This document shows positions 39,112-46,599 of a stretch of 64,000 nt of DNA, in pieces; position 1 is the stretch's first letter; the number at the start of each line of letters is the position of its first letter. Position numbers and translations under genes: made by a program. The DNA lies in assembly GCF_015752205.1 (NCBI RefSeq), contig NZ_JADOVG010000009.1:62001-126000 (forward strand), given 5' to 3'. The notes under the pieces are model-generated. The model did not search any database and was not told where the DNA came from. It saw only the letters and a list, made by a program, of their open reading frames with translations. Source of the stretch: Polaromonas sp. CG_9.7 (lineage in GTDB: Bacteria > Pseudomonadota > Gammaproteobacteria > Burkholderiales > Burkholderiaceae_C).

Positions 39112-39174
39112 CACCCGCAACGCGGGTGCCGGAAAACTCGATGCAACAGCCCACGGGCGGGCACCGGTTTTTTT
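39112..39174 (+). terminator. Two competing hairpins between nrtD and the NarK-type gene
   Basis: CACCCGC (39112-39118) and GCGGGTG (39122-39128) form a perfect 7-bp hairpin. GGTGCC (39125-39130), which overlaps its right arm, can instead pair with GGCACC (39160-39165), two bases before a run of seven T. The structures exclude each other, as in an attenuator. A simpler reading is an ordinary terminator after nrtD. Confidence 0.6.
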
Positions 39175-39213
39175 CCTGTTTGGCAATTCGCACTTTTTCA
39201 CGGGCATTCTCCA

Positions 39214-40428
39214 GTGAACTTCTTCAAGCAATTCCTCAAGTCCGGACACTCCCCCACCCTGTTCGCTGCCTTCCTGTATTTCGCGTTCTCGTGCTGCATC
39301 TGGGTGCTCAACGGCGCCATGGCGCCCTTCATCTCGGAAACCTTCAACCTGAGCCCGGCGCAAAAGGGGCTGATGCTGTCGGTGCCGATCATCGCCGGCG
39401 CCTTGATGCGCTTCCCGCTCGGCCTGCTGTCGCAGTACATCGGCCGCAAGAAGGCCACGCTGGTCGAGATGGGGCTGATTGCCGTGGCCATGCTCTTCGG
39501 CTTCTTTTTTGTCAAGAGCTTCAACGACCTGCTGGCCATGGGCGTGCTGCTGGGTATTGCCGGCGCCAGTTTTGGCGTGGCGTTGTCGCTGGGTTCCGGC
39601 TCGTTTCCGGCGCGGCACAAGGGGCTGGCGATGGGCCTGGTCGGTGCGGGTAATGTCGGCACCGCCGTTTCGGTGCTGATCGCGCCGCCGCTGGCGCAGG
39701 CCTTTGGCTGGGTCACGGTGTACGGCTTTGCCGCTGTCGCCATCAGCATTCCCATGGTGGTGATGATCGTGTTCGCCAAGGAACCCGACGACCTCGACAA
39801 GCATGCCAGCTTCAAGCAGCACATCGCCTGCCTGTATGAAAAAGACGGCTGGGCCTTCAGCCTGATCTACGCCGTGACGTTTGGCGGCTTCATCGGCCTG
39901 GCGACATTTTTGCCGACCTACTACTACGACCAGTTCTCGGTCAGCAAGGTGCAGGCTGGCCAGCTGACGATGCTGGCGGCCTTCATGGGCGCGGCGCTGC
40001 GCGTGTTTGGCGGCTGGATTTCGGACCGCTGGGGCGGCATCAACACCCTGACCATCGTGCTGGTCACAGTGGCCGTCACGCTGATGCTGTGCGGTCTGGC
40101 CGGTGGTTCGCTGGTGCTCACGACGCTGCTGGTGATGCTCTGTTTTGCCGCGCTGGGGGCTGGCAATGGCGCTTTGTTCCAGCTGGTGCCGCTGCGCTGG
40201 CCGATGGCCACGGCCGTGGCCGGTTCGATGATCGGCGAAATTGGCGCGCTGGGCGGCGGCCTGGTGCCGAGCGCGATGGGCTTGTCGAAGCAGTATGGCG
40301 GCACCTACGCCTGGGGATTTTTACTGTTCGCGGTTCTGGCGCTGGCGATGCTGGTGATGCTGCGGGTGATGCAGATGCGCTGGACGCGGACCTGGGCGGA
40401 GAAGGGTGGGCGGGCGCGTTCGGCTTGA
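39214..40428 (+). CDS. narK: Nitrate/nitrite transporter of the NarK/NNP family
   Basis: A 404-residue major-facilitator protein with about 12 transmembrane segments. The family nitrate signatures GAGNVGTAVSV and GAGNGALFQLVP are both present, with RFPLGLLSQYIGRKKA in the first cytoplasmic loop. It gives a second, low-cost nitrate uptake route beside NrtABD. Translation begins at GTG 39214 (MNFFKQFLKSG); no ATG is suitably placed. It faces the kinase/phosphatase gene across a shared terminator. Confidence 0.95.
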   Translation: MNFFKQFLKSGHSPTLFAAFLYFAFSCCIWVLNGAMAPFISETFNLSPAQKGLMLSVPIIAGALMRFPLGLLSQYIGRKKATLVEMGLIAVAMLFGFFFVKSFNDLLAMGVLLGIAGASFGVALSLGSGSFPARHKGLAMGLVGAGNVGTAVSVLIAPPLAQAFGWVTVYGFAAVAISIPMVVMIVFAKEPDDLDKHASFKQHIACLYEKDGWAFSLIYAVTFGGFIGLATFLPTYYYDQFSVSKVQAGQLTMLAAFMGAALRVFGGWISDRWGGINTLTIVLVTVAVTLMLCGLAGGSLVLTTLLVMLCFAALGAGNGALFQLVPLRWPMATAVAGSMIGEIGALGGGLVPSAMGLSKQYGGTYAWGFLLFAVLALAMLVMLRVMQMRWTRTWAEKGGRARSA

Positions 40429-40476
40429 GTTGCGCTATGGCTTCCTGCTGTGCTTGTGGCTTGTTTGGTGGTTATT

Positions 40477-40526
40477 TGGCTCTGCTGGGCCGGGCAGCCC
40501 CCGGCCAGCCCAACCATGCAGAGCCA
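40477..40526. terminator. Bidirectional hairpin between narK and the kinase/phosphatase gene
   Basis: TGGCTCTGC (40477-40485) pairs with GCAGAGCCA (40518-40526); inside it TGGGC/GCCCA and CGGG/CCCG add further stems. The structure sits in the 173-bp gap between two convergent genes. No clear T-run follows on either strand. Confidence 0.65.
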
Positions 40527-40531
40527 GATAA

Positions 40532-40548
40532 GCTATTAATTTAATAGC
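40532..40548. repeat. GCTATTAATTTAATAGC mini-palindrome
   Basis: A perfect inverted repeat with 8-bp arms around a central T, six bases after the bidirectional hairpin. It is the best-conserved copy of the mini-palindrome family in this window. Confidence 0.85.
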
Positions 40549-40601
40549 AAACAACCAAAGCTGGATATGCTCCAACACCGATTTCATCCAAAAAAAACCA
40601 G

Positions 40602-42353
40602 TCACTTCGGCAAAAACAGCAACCAATAAACCAGCAGGAAATTGAACAGCAGCGACACCCCGAGCGCCAATTTCCAGACGGCCGTCGGATCACGCTGCAT
40701 CAAAGGAGACGCCTGCGGCGCCGTCAAAGGCCGCGAAGCCCCGCGCTCCAGCGCCAGCAGCAATTCCTCTGCGGTTTCAAAGCGCTGGCGCTTGTCGCGC
40801 GCCACGGCCTTCAGCACGATGTGGTCCAGCCAGATCGGCACCTCAGGCCTGGTGCGGCTGGGCGCCACCGGGTCGCGGTAGTAGCGGCCCGACTGGTAAG
40901 GCAGCACCTCGCCATAAGGCAGCCGGGCCGTCAGCAGCTGGTACAGCGTCACGCCCAGCGCGAACAAATCGCTTTGCGCGTCAGGCAGCTCCTCCGGGCC
41001 GACGGCCGCCAGCGCGCTGTAGCCCCATTGCTCCGGGTTGATGAAGCTCGGCGTACCGGCATGCAGCTGGCGCATCGCCTCGGGTTCGCGCCCGCTCAGC
41101 GCCACGCCCAGATCAAGCAGCCGCAGCACGCCGTCCTTGCCCTGGTGCAGGTTGGCCGGCTTGATGTCGCGGTGAATCACGCACTGGCGGTGCAGCCGGG
41201 CCAGCGCCTGAGCAGTCTGGGTGGCGGCAGCCAGCGCTTGCTGAACCGTGAACTTCTGTCCACGGTCCAGCTGCTGCTGCAACGTGTCGCCGCTGTGCCA
41301 GTCGTACAGCAGGTAAAAGGCGCTGCGCTCGCGGCCGCTAGGCAGGCGCTCGTGCAGATGCACCAGGTGGTCCGCCGCGCGGCCGGTCTGCATGCGGGTG
41401 GCCAGCCAGGCTTCATGCGCCAGCATGGTGCGCTCCTGCGCGTCGTGCGCCCGGGCGGGGTGCAGCGTCTTCAGCGCATACAGCGACTGGCTGGCGCTGT
41501 CGCGCACCTGGTAGAGCAGGTTGATGCCGCTGTCGGCGACCAGCGCCGTCACGCACAAGCCATCAATCACCTCGCCCACCTTCATCAGGCGCGGTGGAAT
41601 CGGCAGGCCCTCCACCCTGCGGTTGACATCGGGCAGACTGGCGTCCAGCAGGCCAAGGACCCGCACCACGACAGCGGTGACGTTGTCCTGGCTGCCGGCG
41701 GCCAGCGCGGCATTGACGAGGTTCTGGCTGGCCAGCGGCGCGCTGTCGGTCGCCTGAAGGCCGGCCAAGGCCTGCAACCGGCGGTCGGTCAGCACGCCGT
41801 ACACCCCGTCGGTCACCAGTACGAAGATGTCGCCCACCAGCAGTTCGCCCTGCAGGTAGTCCACCACGACATGGTCTTCAGCGCCGACCGAGCGCAGCAG
41901 CTGGTGCCTGAAATCCGGATGATTGACCACGTGGTCATGGGTCAGCTGGCGCATCTCGCCGCCGCGCAGCAGATAAGCCCGCGAATCGCCGACATGCGCC
42001 ACGGTGTAGGACTGGCCGCAAAGCACCAGCGCGGTCAGCGTGGTCAGCCCCATGACAGGCTGGCGTCGCCGGTTGATGCCAGCCAGCCAGGTGTTCTGGG
42101 CGGCGATGATCCGGTCCAGCGCGACGGTGGTGTCCCAGGTTTCGGGCGTGGCGTAGTAGTCGCGCACCAGGCTGGTGACGGTGGTCTGGGCGGCTTCGCG
42201 GCCCATGCCGCCGGCGCTCACGCCATCGGCAATCGCCACGATGGACCCCATGCCTTCCTGCCCCGGATCGGGCAGCATGGCCGCGCAGAAGTCTTCGTTG
42301 CCGGGCTTGCGCCCCGCCTGCGTTGCAAAACCGATGTCTATGTTGAATGCCAT
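40602..42353 (-). CDS. PP2C phosphatase fused to Ser/Thr protein kinase
   Basis: A 583-residue protein. Residues about 1-240 are a PP2C-type phosphatase (GNEDFCAAM, IADGVSAGGMG, VTDGVYGV, SQDNVTAVVV). Residues about 270-545 are a Hanks-type kinase with the ATP lysine in LYALKTL, catalytic loop HRDIKPANL near 393 and DLG in place of DFG. One transmembrane helix ends the protein, so both domains face the cytoplasm. Such fusions sit in nitrate-assimilation clusters of pseudomonads and betaproteobacteria; the target is unknown to me, and control of nitrate uptake is inference. ATG 42353 (MAFNIDIGF) is chosen over a longer frame. Confidence 0.92.
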   Translation of the reverse strand: MAFNIDIGFATQAGRKPGNEDFCAAMLPDPGQEGMGSIVAIADGVSAGGMGREAAQTTVTSLVRDYYATPETWDTTVALDRIIAAQNTWLAGINRRRQPVMGLTTLTALVLCGQSYTVAHVGDSRAYLLRGGEMRQLTHDHVVNHPDFRHQLLRSVGAEDHVVVDYLQGELLVGDIFVLVTDGVYGVLTDRRLQALAGLQATDSAPLASQNLVNAALAAGSQDNVTAVVVRVLGLLDASLPDVNRRVEGLPIPPRLMKVGEVIDGLCVTALVADSGINLLYQVRDSASQSLYALKTLHPARAHDAQERTMLAHEAWLATRMQTGRAADHLVHLHERLPSGRERSAFYLLYDWHSGDTLQQQLDRGQKFTVQQALAAATQTAQALARLHRQCVIHRDIKPANLHQGKDGVLRLLDLGVALSGREPEAMRQLHAGTPSFINPEQWGYSALAAVGPEELPDAQSDLFALGVTLYQLLTARLPYGEVLPYQSGRYYRDPVAPSRTRPEVPIWLDHIVLKAVARDKRQRFETAEELLLALERGASRPLTAPQASPLMQRDPTAVWKLALGVSLLFNFLLVYWLLFLPK

Positions 42354-42682
42354 GCACCAAGCCTGATAAGTGTTACGCCCAACATGGGTGCATTGCAATC
42401 CGCCCAGCAAAATCAGCTTTGCAGCTGGGCCAGGTTCTGCAGGCTGCGGTAGAGGAAAGAGTTGGTGCGCAATCCCTGACTGGCACGCGCGGCGAGCAAG
42501 GTGCCTGACAATTTTTGCTACTGAATTTATAGCTACTCGCGCTCACCAGCCATCCGGAAAAGGCATATTTTATGTTGAAAAACCGCTTGCCGGTTAATAC
42601 GGATGCCTCTGCGTCAACGACCCAGCAGGGGGAAACGGGGCCGGCCTGTTGCGCGCGAGGACTGAAGGCATTTCAGGTCGTT
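42354..42682. other. 329-bp gap before the kinase/phosphatase gene
   Basis: The segment lies upstream of the kinase/phosphatase gene and downstream of the DUF5666 gene, all on the minus strand. It contains a degenerate mini-palindrome GCTACTGAATTTATAGC at 42517-42533 and an A/T-rich stretch to about 42590. No credible gene, RNA or strong terminator is visible. Confidence 0.6.
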
Positions 42683-44077
42683 TTACCGGCCGCCGCCACC
42701 GCCACCTCCGCTACTGCCACCGCCAGACGAGCCGCCTCCTGAGGATCCGCTGCCGGATGAACCCGATGAGCCAGAGGAGCCAGAATTCGACCCAGACGAG
42801 CCGGAACTCGATCCTGACGAACCGTCGGAGCTGCCTTTGCCGCTGCTGCCACGGTCCGAGTTGCCTTTGCTGCGGCTGCCCGAACTCACTCCCTTGCCGC
42901 TTTGTGCACCGCCCGAGCCCCCTCCTGCGCCTTTGACTTCAACCCGGTCCACCGTGATGCGCTCGTCAGCACCGACCCGGCCACTGACCTGGATCCGTTG
43001 ATCGACCGCGAGCGGCGTGCCGCTGCTGCCGGAAATCTGCACGTTGGGCGCCAGCGTCATCTTGCTGCTGCCAAGGCTGAGTTCAGTTCCGCTCAAGGCA
43101 TGCACGTAGCCTTCCAGCACCACCCTCTCCACACCGCCCACGCCCTGGCGCGTCGGATCCATCTCGATAGCCTGGGCAAGCAAACTGCTGCCGTCCCAGG
43201 TGCCGCGCACCAGCACCTCCGAGCCCGTCACGGCGCCGGGGGGCAGGCTAAGGCTGGCCAGACGGACGCGGCTGCCGTGGAGCGTGAAACCGAAAGTGTC
43301 GACCTGCCCGATCTGCCCGGTAATTTGCGCCTGCGACCGCGCGGCAATCGGCTCGATGCGTGAAGCCGCCACCTCGCCCGACGCCAGGCGATAGCCGCTC
43401 ACCTGCACCCAGTCGCCGGGCCGCAAGTTCGACAACTCGCCCGGAGCGCTGGCGAACACCGACTGGCCCAGCAGTTCCAGTTGGCCCGTGCGGGCATCGA
43501 CATGACTCACCGGACCGACCACGGCATGGATGACGGCAATGTGGCGTGCCGAGAACTGCGCCCCTGCGCCTGAAGCCCGGACGGCAACCACCTGGCCCAC
43601 CGCCAGTTCGCGTGCCGTCGCCCCTCGGCCATCGGCCATGACCGGCGTGCTGCTGTCGTAGTTGACTTCCAGGCCGTTGACGCAAATGCTGGCAAAACCG
43701 GTGATCACCCCAACAATGCCGGTGCCGCCCACGCCGCCGTTGTTGATGCCTGTGCCGCCAATGCCGGGGCGACCTGCAACCACGCCATCACGCGCCGCGC
43801 CGGTGTCGCCCATCGCGCCTTCAAGGATGCCTGTGCCACCGATACCACCGCCGCTGACGCCTGTGCCCCCCATGCCCGGTCGGCCCGCGACCACTTCATC
43901 CCGCGGCGCGCCGGTGCCGCCAATACCCGGCGTCAGCGCGGCTGGATTGACCAGAGAGGCCTGGGTTTCGCACATGTTTTGCGCCTGCACGGACGCGCAC
44001 AACAAAAGTCCTGCGGCCAGGGCAGCCACCGCAGGACTTAAGACACGACGCGGCATGAAAGTTGAGCTGGTGTTCAC
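42683..44077 (-). CDS. Secreted DUF5666 protein with GGTG repeats and a Gly/Ser tail
   Basis: About 464 residues. A signal peptide (AALAAGLLLCASVQA, cleavage near residue 32) is followed by two tandem copies of a roughly 36-residue GGTG-rich unit (residues 53-124: ARDGVVAGRPGIGGTG and close variants), then three or four DUF5666 beta-rich modules (about 125-375), then some 90 residues almost entirely Gly and Ser. Function is unknown; a cell-surface or matrix role is a guess. The start is unclear: GTG 44077 has GAAAGAAG upstream, while a TTG at 44101 overlaps the DUF6502 stop and ATG 44056 lacks a binding site. It is coupled to the DUF6502 gene. Confidence 0.8.
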   Translation of the reverse strand: MNTSSTFMPRRVLSPAVAALAAGLLLCASVQAQNMCETQASLVNPAALTPGIGGTGAPRDEVVAGRPGMGGTGVSGGGIGGTGILEGAMGDTGAARDGVVAGRPGIGGTGINNGGVGGTGIVGVITGFASICVNGLEVNYDSSTPVMADGRGATARELAVGQVVAVRASGAGAQFSARHIAVIHAVVGPVSHVDARTGQLELLGQSVFASAPGELSNLRPGDWVQVSGYRLASGEVAASRIEPIAARSQAQITGQIGQVDTFGFTLHGSRVRLASLSLPPGAVTGSEVLVRGTWDGSSLLAQAIEMDPTRQGVGGVERVVLEGYVHALSGTELSLGSSKMTLAPNVQISGSSGTPLAVDQRIQVSGRVGADERITVDRVEVKGAGGGSGGAQSGKGVSSGSRSKGNSDRGSSGKGSSDGSSGSSSGSSGSNSGSSGSSGSSGSGSSGGGSSGGGSSGGGGGGGR

Positions 44078-44097
44078 GGCGTGCTTCTTTCTGTTTG

Positions 44098-44955
44098 TCA
44101 AGCGTCGGGCGGCGGCTCTTTGCCGGGCATCGCCGGCTCTGCATAAAAGTAGATGCCAAACGTCATGCGCTGGCGCGGCGCCGTGTCGCTGGCGTCGGCC
44201 GCTTCCAGCGCCATGGCGCTCTTGTTGATGGCCAGCAAGGCCTGCATACCCACTTGCTCCGACTGCGCGGCCAGTGCTGCGATGGAGTTGGCGCTGAGTT
44301 CGTCGCAGTGGACCGTGCGCTCAAGAAACGGTTTGCCCACACCCATGAGGTTATGCGCCGCTGCGGCCACGTGGTCGTGCAGGTTGTGGCCAAAGTAAAA
44401 AGCTTTTTCATCAAAGCCTTCGACCGGAACAAAGGCGGCCACATTCAGGCAAACCCGCTGCTCCTCGTCGAAACGCACCACCCCCAAGCGCAGCCACTCG
44501 TCGAGCACGACGCGCGGCCGGATGTCGCTGTTCACGCCGGCCACCAGCGCCTCGAACGACAGGGCACCGCCGTCGCTGACAAACCGCGCCAGTGGCTTGG
44601 GGCGGTTGTATTCATCAATGTAGTGGGCCGAACCCAGCCAGACGGCCACCAGCTGTGCGCCGAGCGAGACCACAGACGGAACAATTTCAGCGTCCGAAGC
44701 CATTTCCTGACGCAGCCGATTGACCTCTTTGCGATGAACGCCCGAGATCAGGCTGACGCGGCTGTCGGTCGGCGGCTTTGCGTCAAGGCGGAAATCCTTG
44801 TCGGCGATGTCAACAAAAAGTGCCTTGAGCAGCTCGGCCAGGTAAGGATAGGTGATGCCCTGCGCGAGCAATAGCTTGACCATGGGGCGCAGCACGCGGC
44901 GCAGCGCCAGAACAAGTGCTGGTGAAGGCGTGGCAGGGGTTTGCGAGGTCAGCAT
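44098..44955 (-). CDS. DUF6502 family protein, possible transcription regulator
   Basis: A 285-residue soluble protein matching DUF6502 by its opening (LRRVLRPMVKLLLAQGITYP) and the segment DSRVSLISGVHRKEVNRLRQ near residue 63, which looks like a winged-helix recognition helix. I know of no characterised member. It is first in a two-gene unit with the DUF5666 gene, and its promoter region holds two near-identical 18-bp sites facing the divergent Gly/Ser-rich gene, which suits an autoregulator of both units. The regulatory role is inference. Confidence 0.8.
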   Translation of the reverse strand: MLTSQTPATPSPALVLALRRVLRPMVKLLLAQGITYPYLAELLKALFVDIADKDFRLDAKPPTDSRVSLISGVHRKEVNRLRQEMASDAEIVPSVVSLGAQLVAVWLGSAHYIDEYNRPKPLARFVSDGGALSFEALVAGVNSDIRPRVVLDEWLRLGVVRFDEEQRVCLNVAAFVPVEGFDEKAFYFGHNLHDHVAAAAHNLMGVGKPFLERTVHCDELSANSIAALAAQSEQVGMQALLAINKSAMALEAADASDTAPRQRMTFGIYFYAEPAMPGKEPPPDA

Positions 44956-44998
44956 GTTGGGGAAGTTGCCCTTGTTAAAAACAACTCTACCACGTGGC

Positions 44999-45016
44999 GT
45001 GGGAAATAGTTACACA
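44999..45016 (+). promoter_or_regulatory. Operator-like site 1 in the DUF6502/Gly-Ser divergent promoter
   Basis: GTGGGAAATAGTTACACA lies 44 bases upstream of the DUF6502 ATG. It matches site 2 at 16 of 18 positions and has GTG...CAC ends typical of a dimeric binding site. Confidence 0.6.
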
Positions 45017-45060
45017 AATATTTTAACCCGAGCACTTCTTCCTTTAAAGTCAATGCGTGT

Positions 45061-45078
45061 GTGGGAAATATTCACACA
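45061..45078 (+). promoter_or_regulatory. Operator-like site 2 in the DUF6502/Gly-Ser divergent promoter
   Basis: GTGGGAAATATTCACACA starts exactly 62 bases after site 1, close to six helical turns, so both sites face the same side of the helix. With the preceding bases it reads TGTGGGAAATATTCACACA, an imperfect palindrome. Confidence 0.62.
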
Positions 45079-45137
45079 TAAAGCGGAACAAGAAAAAGAC
45101 AGCCGGTTCAAGCCAAGTTTTGCGACCTGCGTTTACT

Positions 45138-45158
45138 CAAATCAAAATAACTGATTTG
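45138..45158 (+). promoter_or_regulatory. Inverted repeat upstream of the Gly/Ser-rich gene
   Basis: CAAATCA and TGATTTG form a perfect 7-bp dyad with a 7-base spacer, 45 bases before the Gly/Ser-rich ATG. It differs from sites 1 and 2 and may bind another regulator or fold in the leader RNA. It is followed by a T8 run at 45171-45178. Confidence 0.45.
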
Positions 45159-45202
45159 TCTGGTTCCATGTTTTTTTTCAGCTTTTGGTCAGGAGAATTT
45201 TC

Positions 45203-45598
45203 ATGTTCAACCTCAAGAAATTGACAGTGGCTGTCGCAACCATGGTCACTCTCGGCCTGGCCGTAGCGCCCGCCCTGGCGCACGGTGGCGGCGGCTCTGG
45301 CGGCGGCTCTGGCGGCGGCTCTGGTGGCGGCTCCGGTGGCGGCTCCGGTAGCGGCTCTGGCGGCGGCGGATCAGGCGGGGGCCACTCAGGCGGCGGCTCA
45401 AGCAGCGGTTCGAGCAGCGGCAGCTCAGCGGGCAGTTCCAATTCCGGCAGCGGAAAGTCAGCCAGCAGTGGCGAAGACAGCCGGGGCCGGAATGGGGCCG
45501 ATGATGGCGCAACTGGCAGTCGCGGCCGCGCCCGCAGTGCCGATGACGCGCCAGGCCACATGCGTGGTGCCGATGACGCGCCAGGGAAGCGTCTCTAA
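45203..45598 (+). CDS. Small secreted Gly/Ser-repeat protein
   Basis: A 131-residue protein with a clear signal peptide (LTVAVATMVTLGLAVAPALA, cleavage near residue 26). Residues 27-65 are GGGSGGGS-type repeats; residues 66-95 are Ser-rich; the tail is charged and carries two copies of ADDAPG near its end. No enzyme domain is present. It resembles, in composition only, the Gly/Ser tail of the DUF5666 protein encoded divergently. ATG 45203 has AGGAG eight bases upstream. Function unknown; a surface or matrix protein is possible. Confidence 0.82.
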   Translation: MFNLKKLTVAVATMVTLGLAVAPALAHGGGGSGGGSGGGSGGGSGGGSGSGSGGGGSGGGHSGGGSSSGSSSGSSAGSSNSGSGKSASSGEDSRGRNGADDGATGSRGRARSADDAPGHMRGADDAPGKRL

Positions 45599-45672
45599 GA
45601 GCGCTTTGCGAACGACAGGAGGCGGCAGCTTTGCTACTGCGGTCTCCTTCTCAACCGTGACGATCCGGTTCT

Positions 45673-46113
45673 TCAGCCGCGCTGGCCGGAAATGTAGTGT
45701 TCCAGCTGCTCGATGACGAATTTCTGCTCGGAAATAATGTTCTTGACCAGGTCGCCGATGGAAATCAGGCCGATCAGCCTGTCGTCCTGCACGACCGGCA
45801 GGTGGCGCAGCCGGTTGTCGGTCATCAGTGCCATGCATTCCTCGCTGGTCTGGCTGGGCTTGACGAACATGACCGACGTGGTCATGACGTCGCGCACCTG
45901 CGTCAGTGCCGAGGTGCGGCCCTTCAGGGCAATCTTGCGGGCGTAGTCGCGCTCGGTGACGATGCCGACAATCTGCTCGCCTTCCAGCACAAGCAAAGCG
46001 CCAATGCCCTTGTCGGCCATGCGCTGCAGGGCATCGAAGACCGAGTCGTCCGGTCCGATCGAATGGACGATGGCATCGCCCTTGGCTTTGAGAATGTCGG
46101 CAACAGCAGTCAT
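45673..46113 (-). CDS. Tandem CBS-domain protein
   Basis: A 146-residue protein made of two CBS domains (about 5-65 and 75-130), a Bateman module that binds adenine nucleotides such as AMP, ATP or NADH and reports energy state. Typical motifs are LLVLEGEQIVGIVTERDYAR and VVQDDRLIGLISIGDLVK. No effector domain is attached, so it must act on partner proteins. ATG 46113 (MTAVADILKAKG) is chosen over an earlier frame start. It is divergent from nirB and not clearly part of nitrate metabolism. Confidence 0.92.
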   Translation of the reverse strand: MTAVADILKAKGDAIVHSIGPDDSVFDALQRMADKGIGALLVLEGEQIVGIVTERDYARKIALKGRTSALTQVRDVMTTSVMFVKPSQTSEECMALMTDNRLRHLPVVQDDRLIGLISIGDLVKNIISEQKFVIEQLEHYISGQRG

Positions 46114-46176
46114 GGCGATCTCCCTCTTGAAACAATGGACAGGCACATGCGAGTTTCAGGCCAGACGGGCAGGCAA

Positions 46177-46240
46177 TGCAAGCGGCCTGACACCTGCAAG
46201 GGCTGATTGTGGTGTTAAAACCTTGCAAGCCACTTGCAAG
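46177..46240. promoter_or_regulatory. Four TGCAAG elements between the CBS gene and nirB
   Basis: TGCAAG occurs at 46177, 46195, 46224 and 46235. The last two are within perfect CTTGCAAG palindromes whose starts are 11 bases apart, about one helical turn. They lie 60-130 bases upstream of the CBS start and over 200 bases upstream of the nirB promoter. Confidence 0.45.
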
Positions 46241-46368
46241 CGCGATGAACGCACAAGATCGGCAGGGGAAACCCCGGCATGCGCCCGGCTGGCCTCCACC
46301 GCCAGGGTGCAACGCACAATTTCAAGGCACCCATGCACCACCCAAGGTCTTGGCCACGCCCGATAGCG

Positions 46369-46385
46369 GCTATCTATTTGATAGC
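46369..46385. repeat. GCTATC-N5-GATAGC mini-palindrome
   Basis: GCTATC and GATAGC pair around TATTT, the same loop as the copy at 35744. It lies 66 bases upstream of the nirB sigma-54 promoter. Confidence 0.8.
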
Positions 46386-46450
46386 TGTATGCGCTTATTC
46401 AGCATGCGTAAACAGACTTTTTGTTCCTCGACCGTGCCATGGACAAGGCA

Positions 46451-46467
46451 TGGCACAACCCTTGCAT
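46451..46467 (+). promoter_or_regulatory. Sigma-54 (-24/-12) promoter of the nirB operon
   Basis: TGGCAC-AACCC-TTGCAT is a full match to the sigma-54 core. The predicted start point near 46477 falls directly before the first leader hairpin, so promoter and leader fit together. The same arrangement precedes nrtA. Confidence 0.9.
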
Positions 46468-46477
46468 GAATAACGAC

Positions 46478-46526
46478 GCGGTCAATGGTGGCTGCATGCA
46501 GGCCCGGTGCAATGGCGGATTGGGTC
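46478..46526 (+). ncRNA. Two-hairpin ANTAR-target RNA in the nirB leader
   Basis: Hairpin 1: GCGGTC (46478-46483) and GGCTGC (46490-46495) around loop AATGGT. Hairpin 2: GGCCCGGT (46501-46508) pairs with ATTGGGTC (46519-46526), then a G/G mismatch and a C-G pair close the loop AATGGC. Both loops are six bases with A first and G fourth, the established signature for ANTAR-protein binding (EutV, NasR/NasT). Both loops share AATGG with the nrtA leader. Confidence 0.85.
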
Positions 46527-46537
46527 TTCAGGACGAT

Positions 46538-46599
46538 GGCGTCCCCACGGATATGCTGGCTCAGGCCCTGCAACCCGTGCGGGCGCCTTTTTTGTTTTT
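46538..46599 (+). terminator. Intrinsic terminator in the nirB leader
   Basis: GGCG, CCC and ACGG (46538-46550) pair with CCGT, GGG and CGCC (46575-46587), followed by TTTTTTGTTTTT. It ends about 24 bases before the nirB start. With the two upstream ANTAR hairpins it forms a complete antitermination leader. Confidence 0.85.

Noticed and set aside
40821-42452. 543-codon plus-strand open frame opposite the kinase/phosphatase gene
   Set aside because: The minus-strand frame contains intact PP2C and kinase motifs; the plus-strand translation is Gln/His/Arg-rich with no domain.
45285-45430. Regular GGCGGCTCTG-like DNA repeats that could suggest a CRISPR or satellite
   Set aside because: Units are short, contiguous and in frame, encoding Gly/Ser repeats of a secreted protein; there are no unique spacers.
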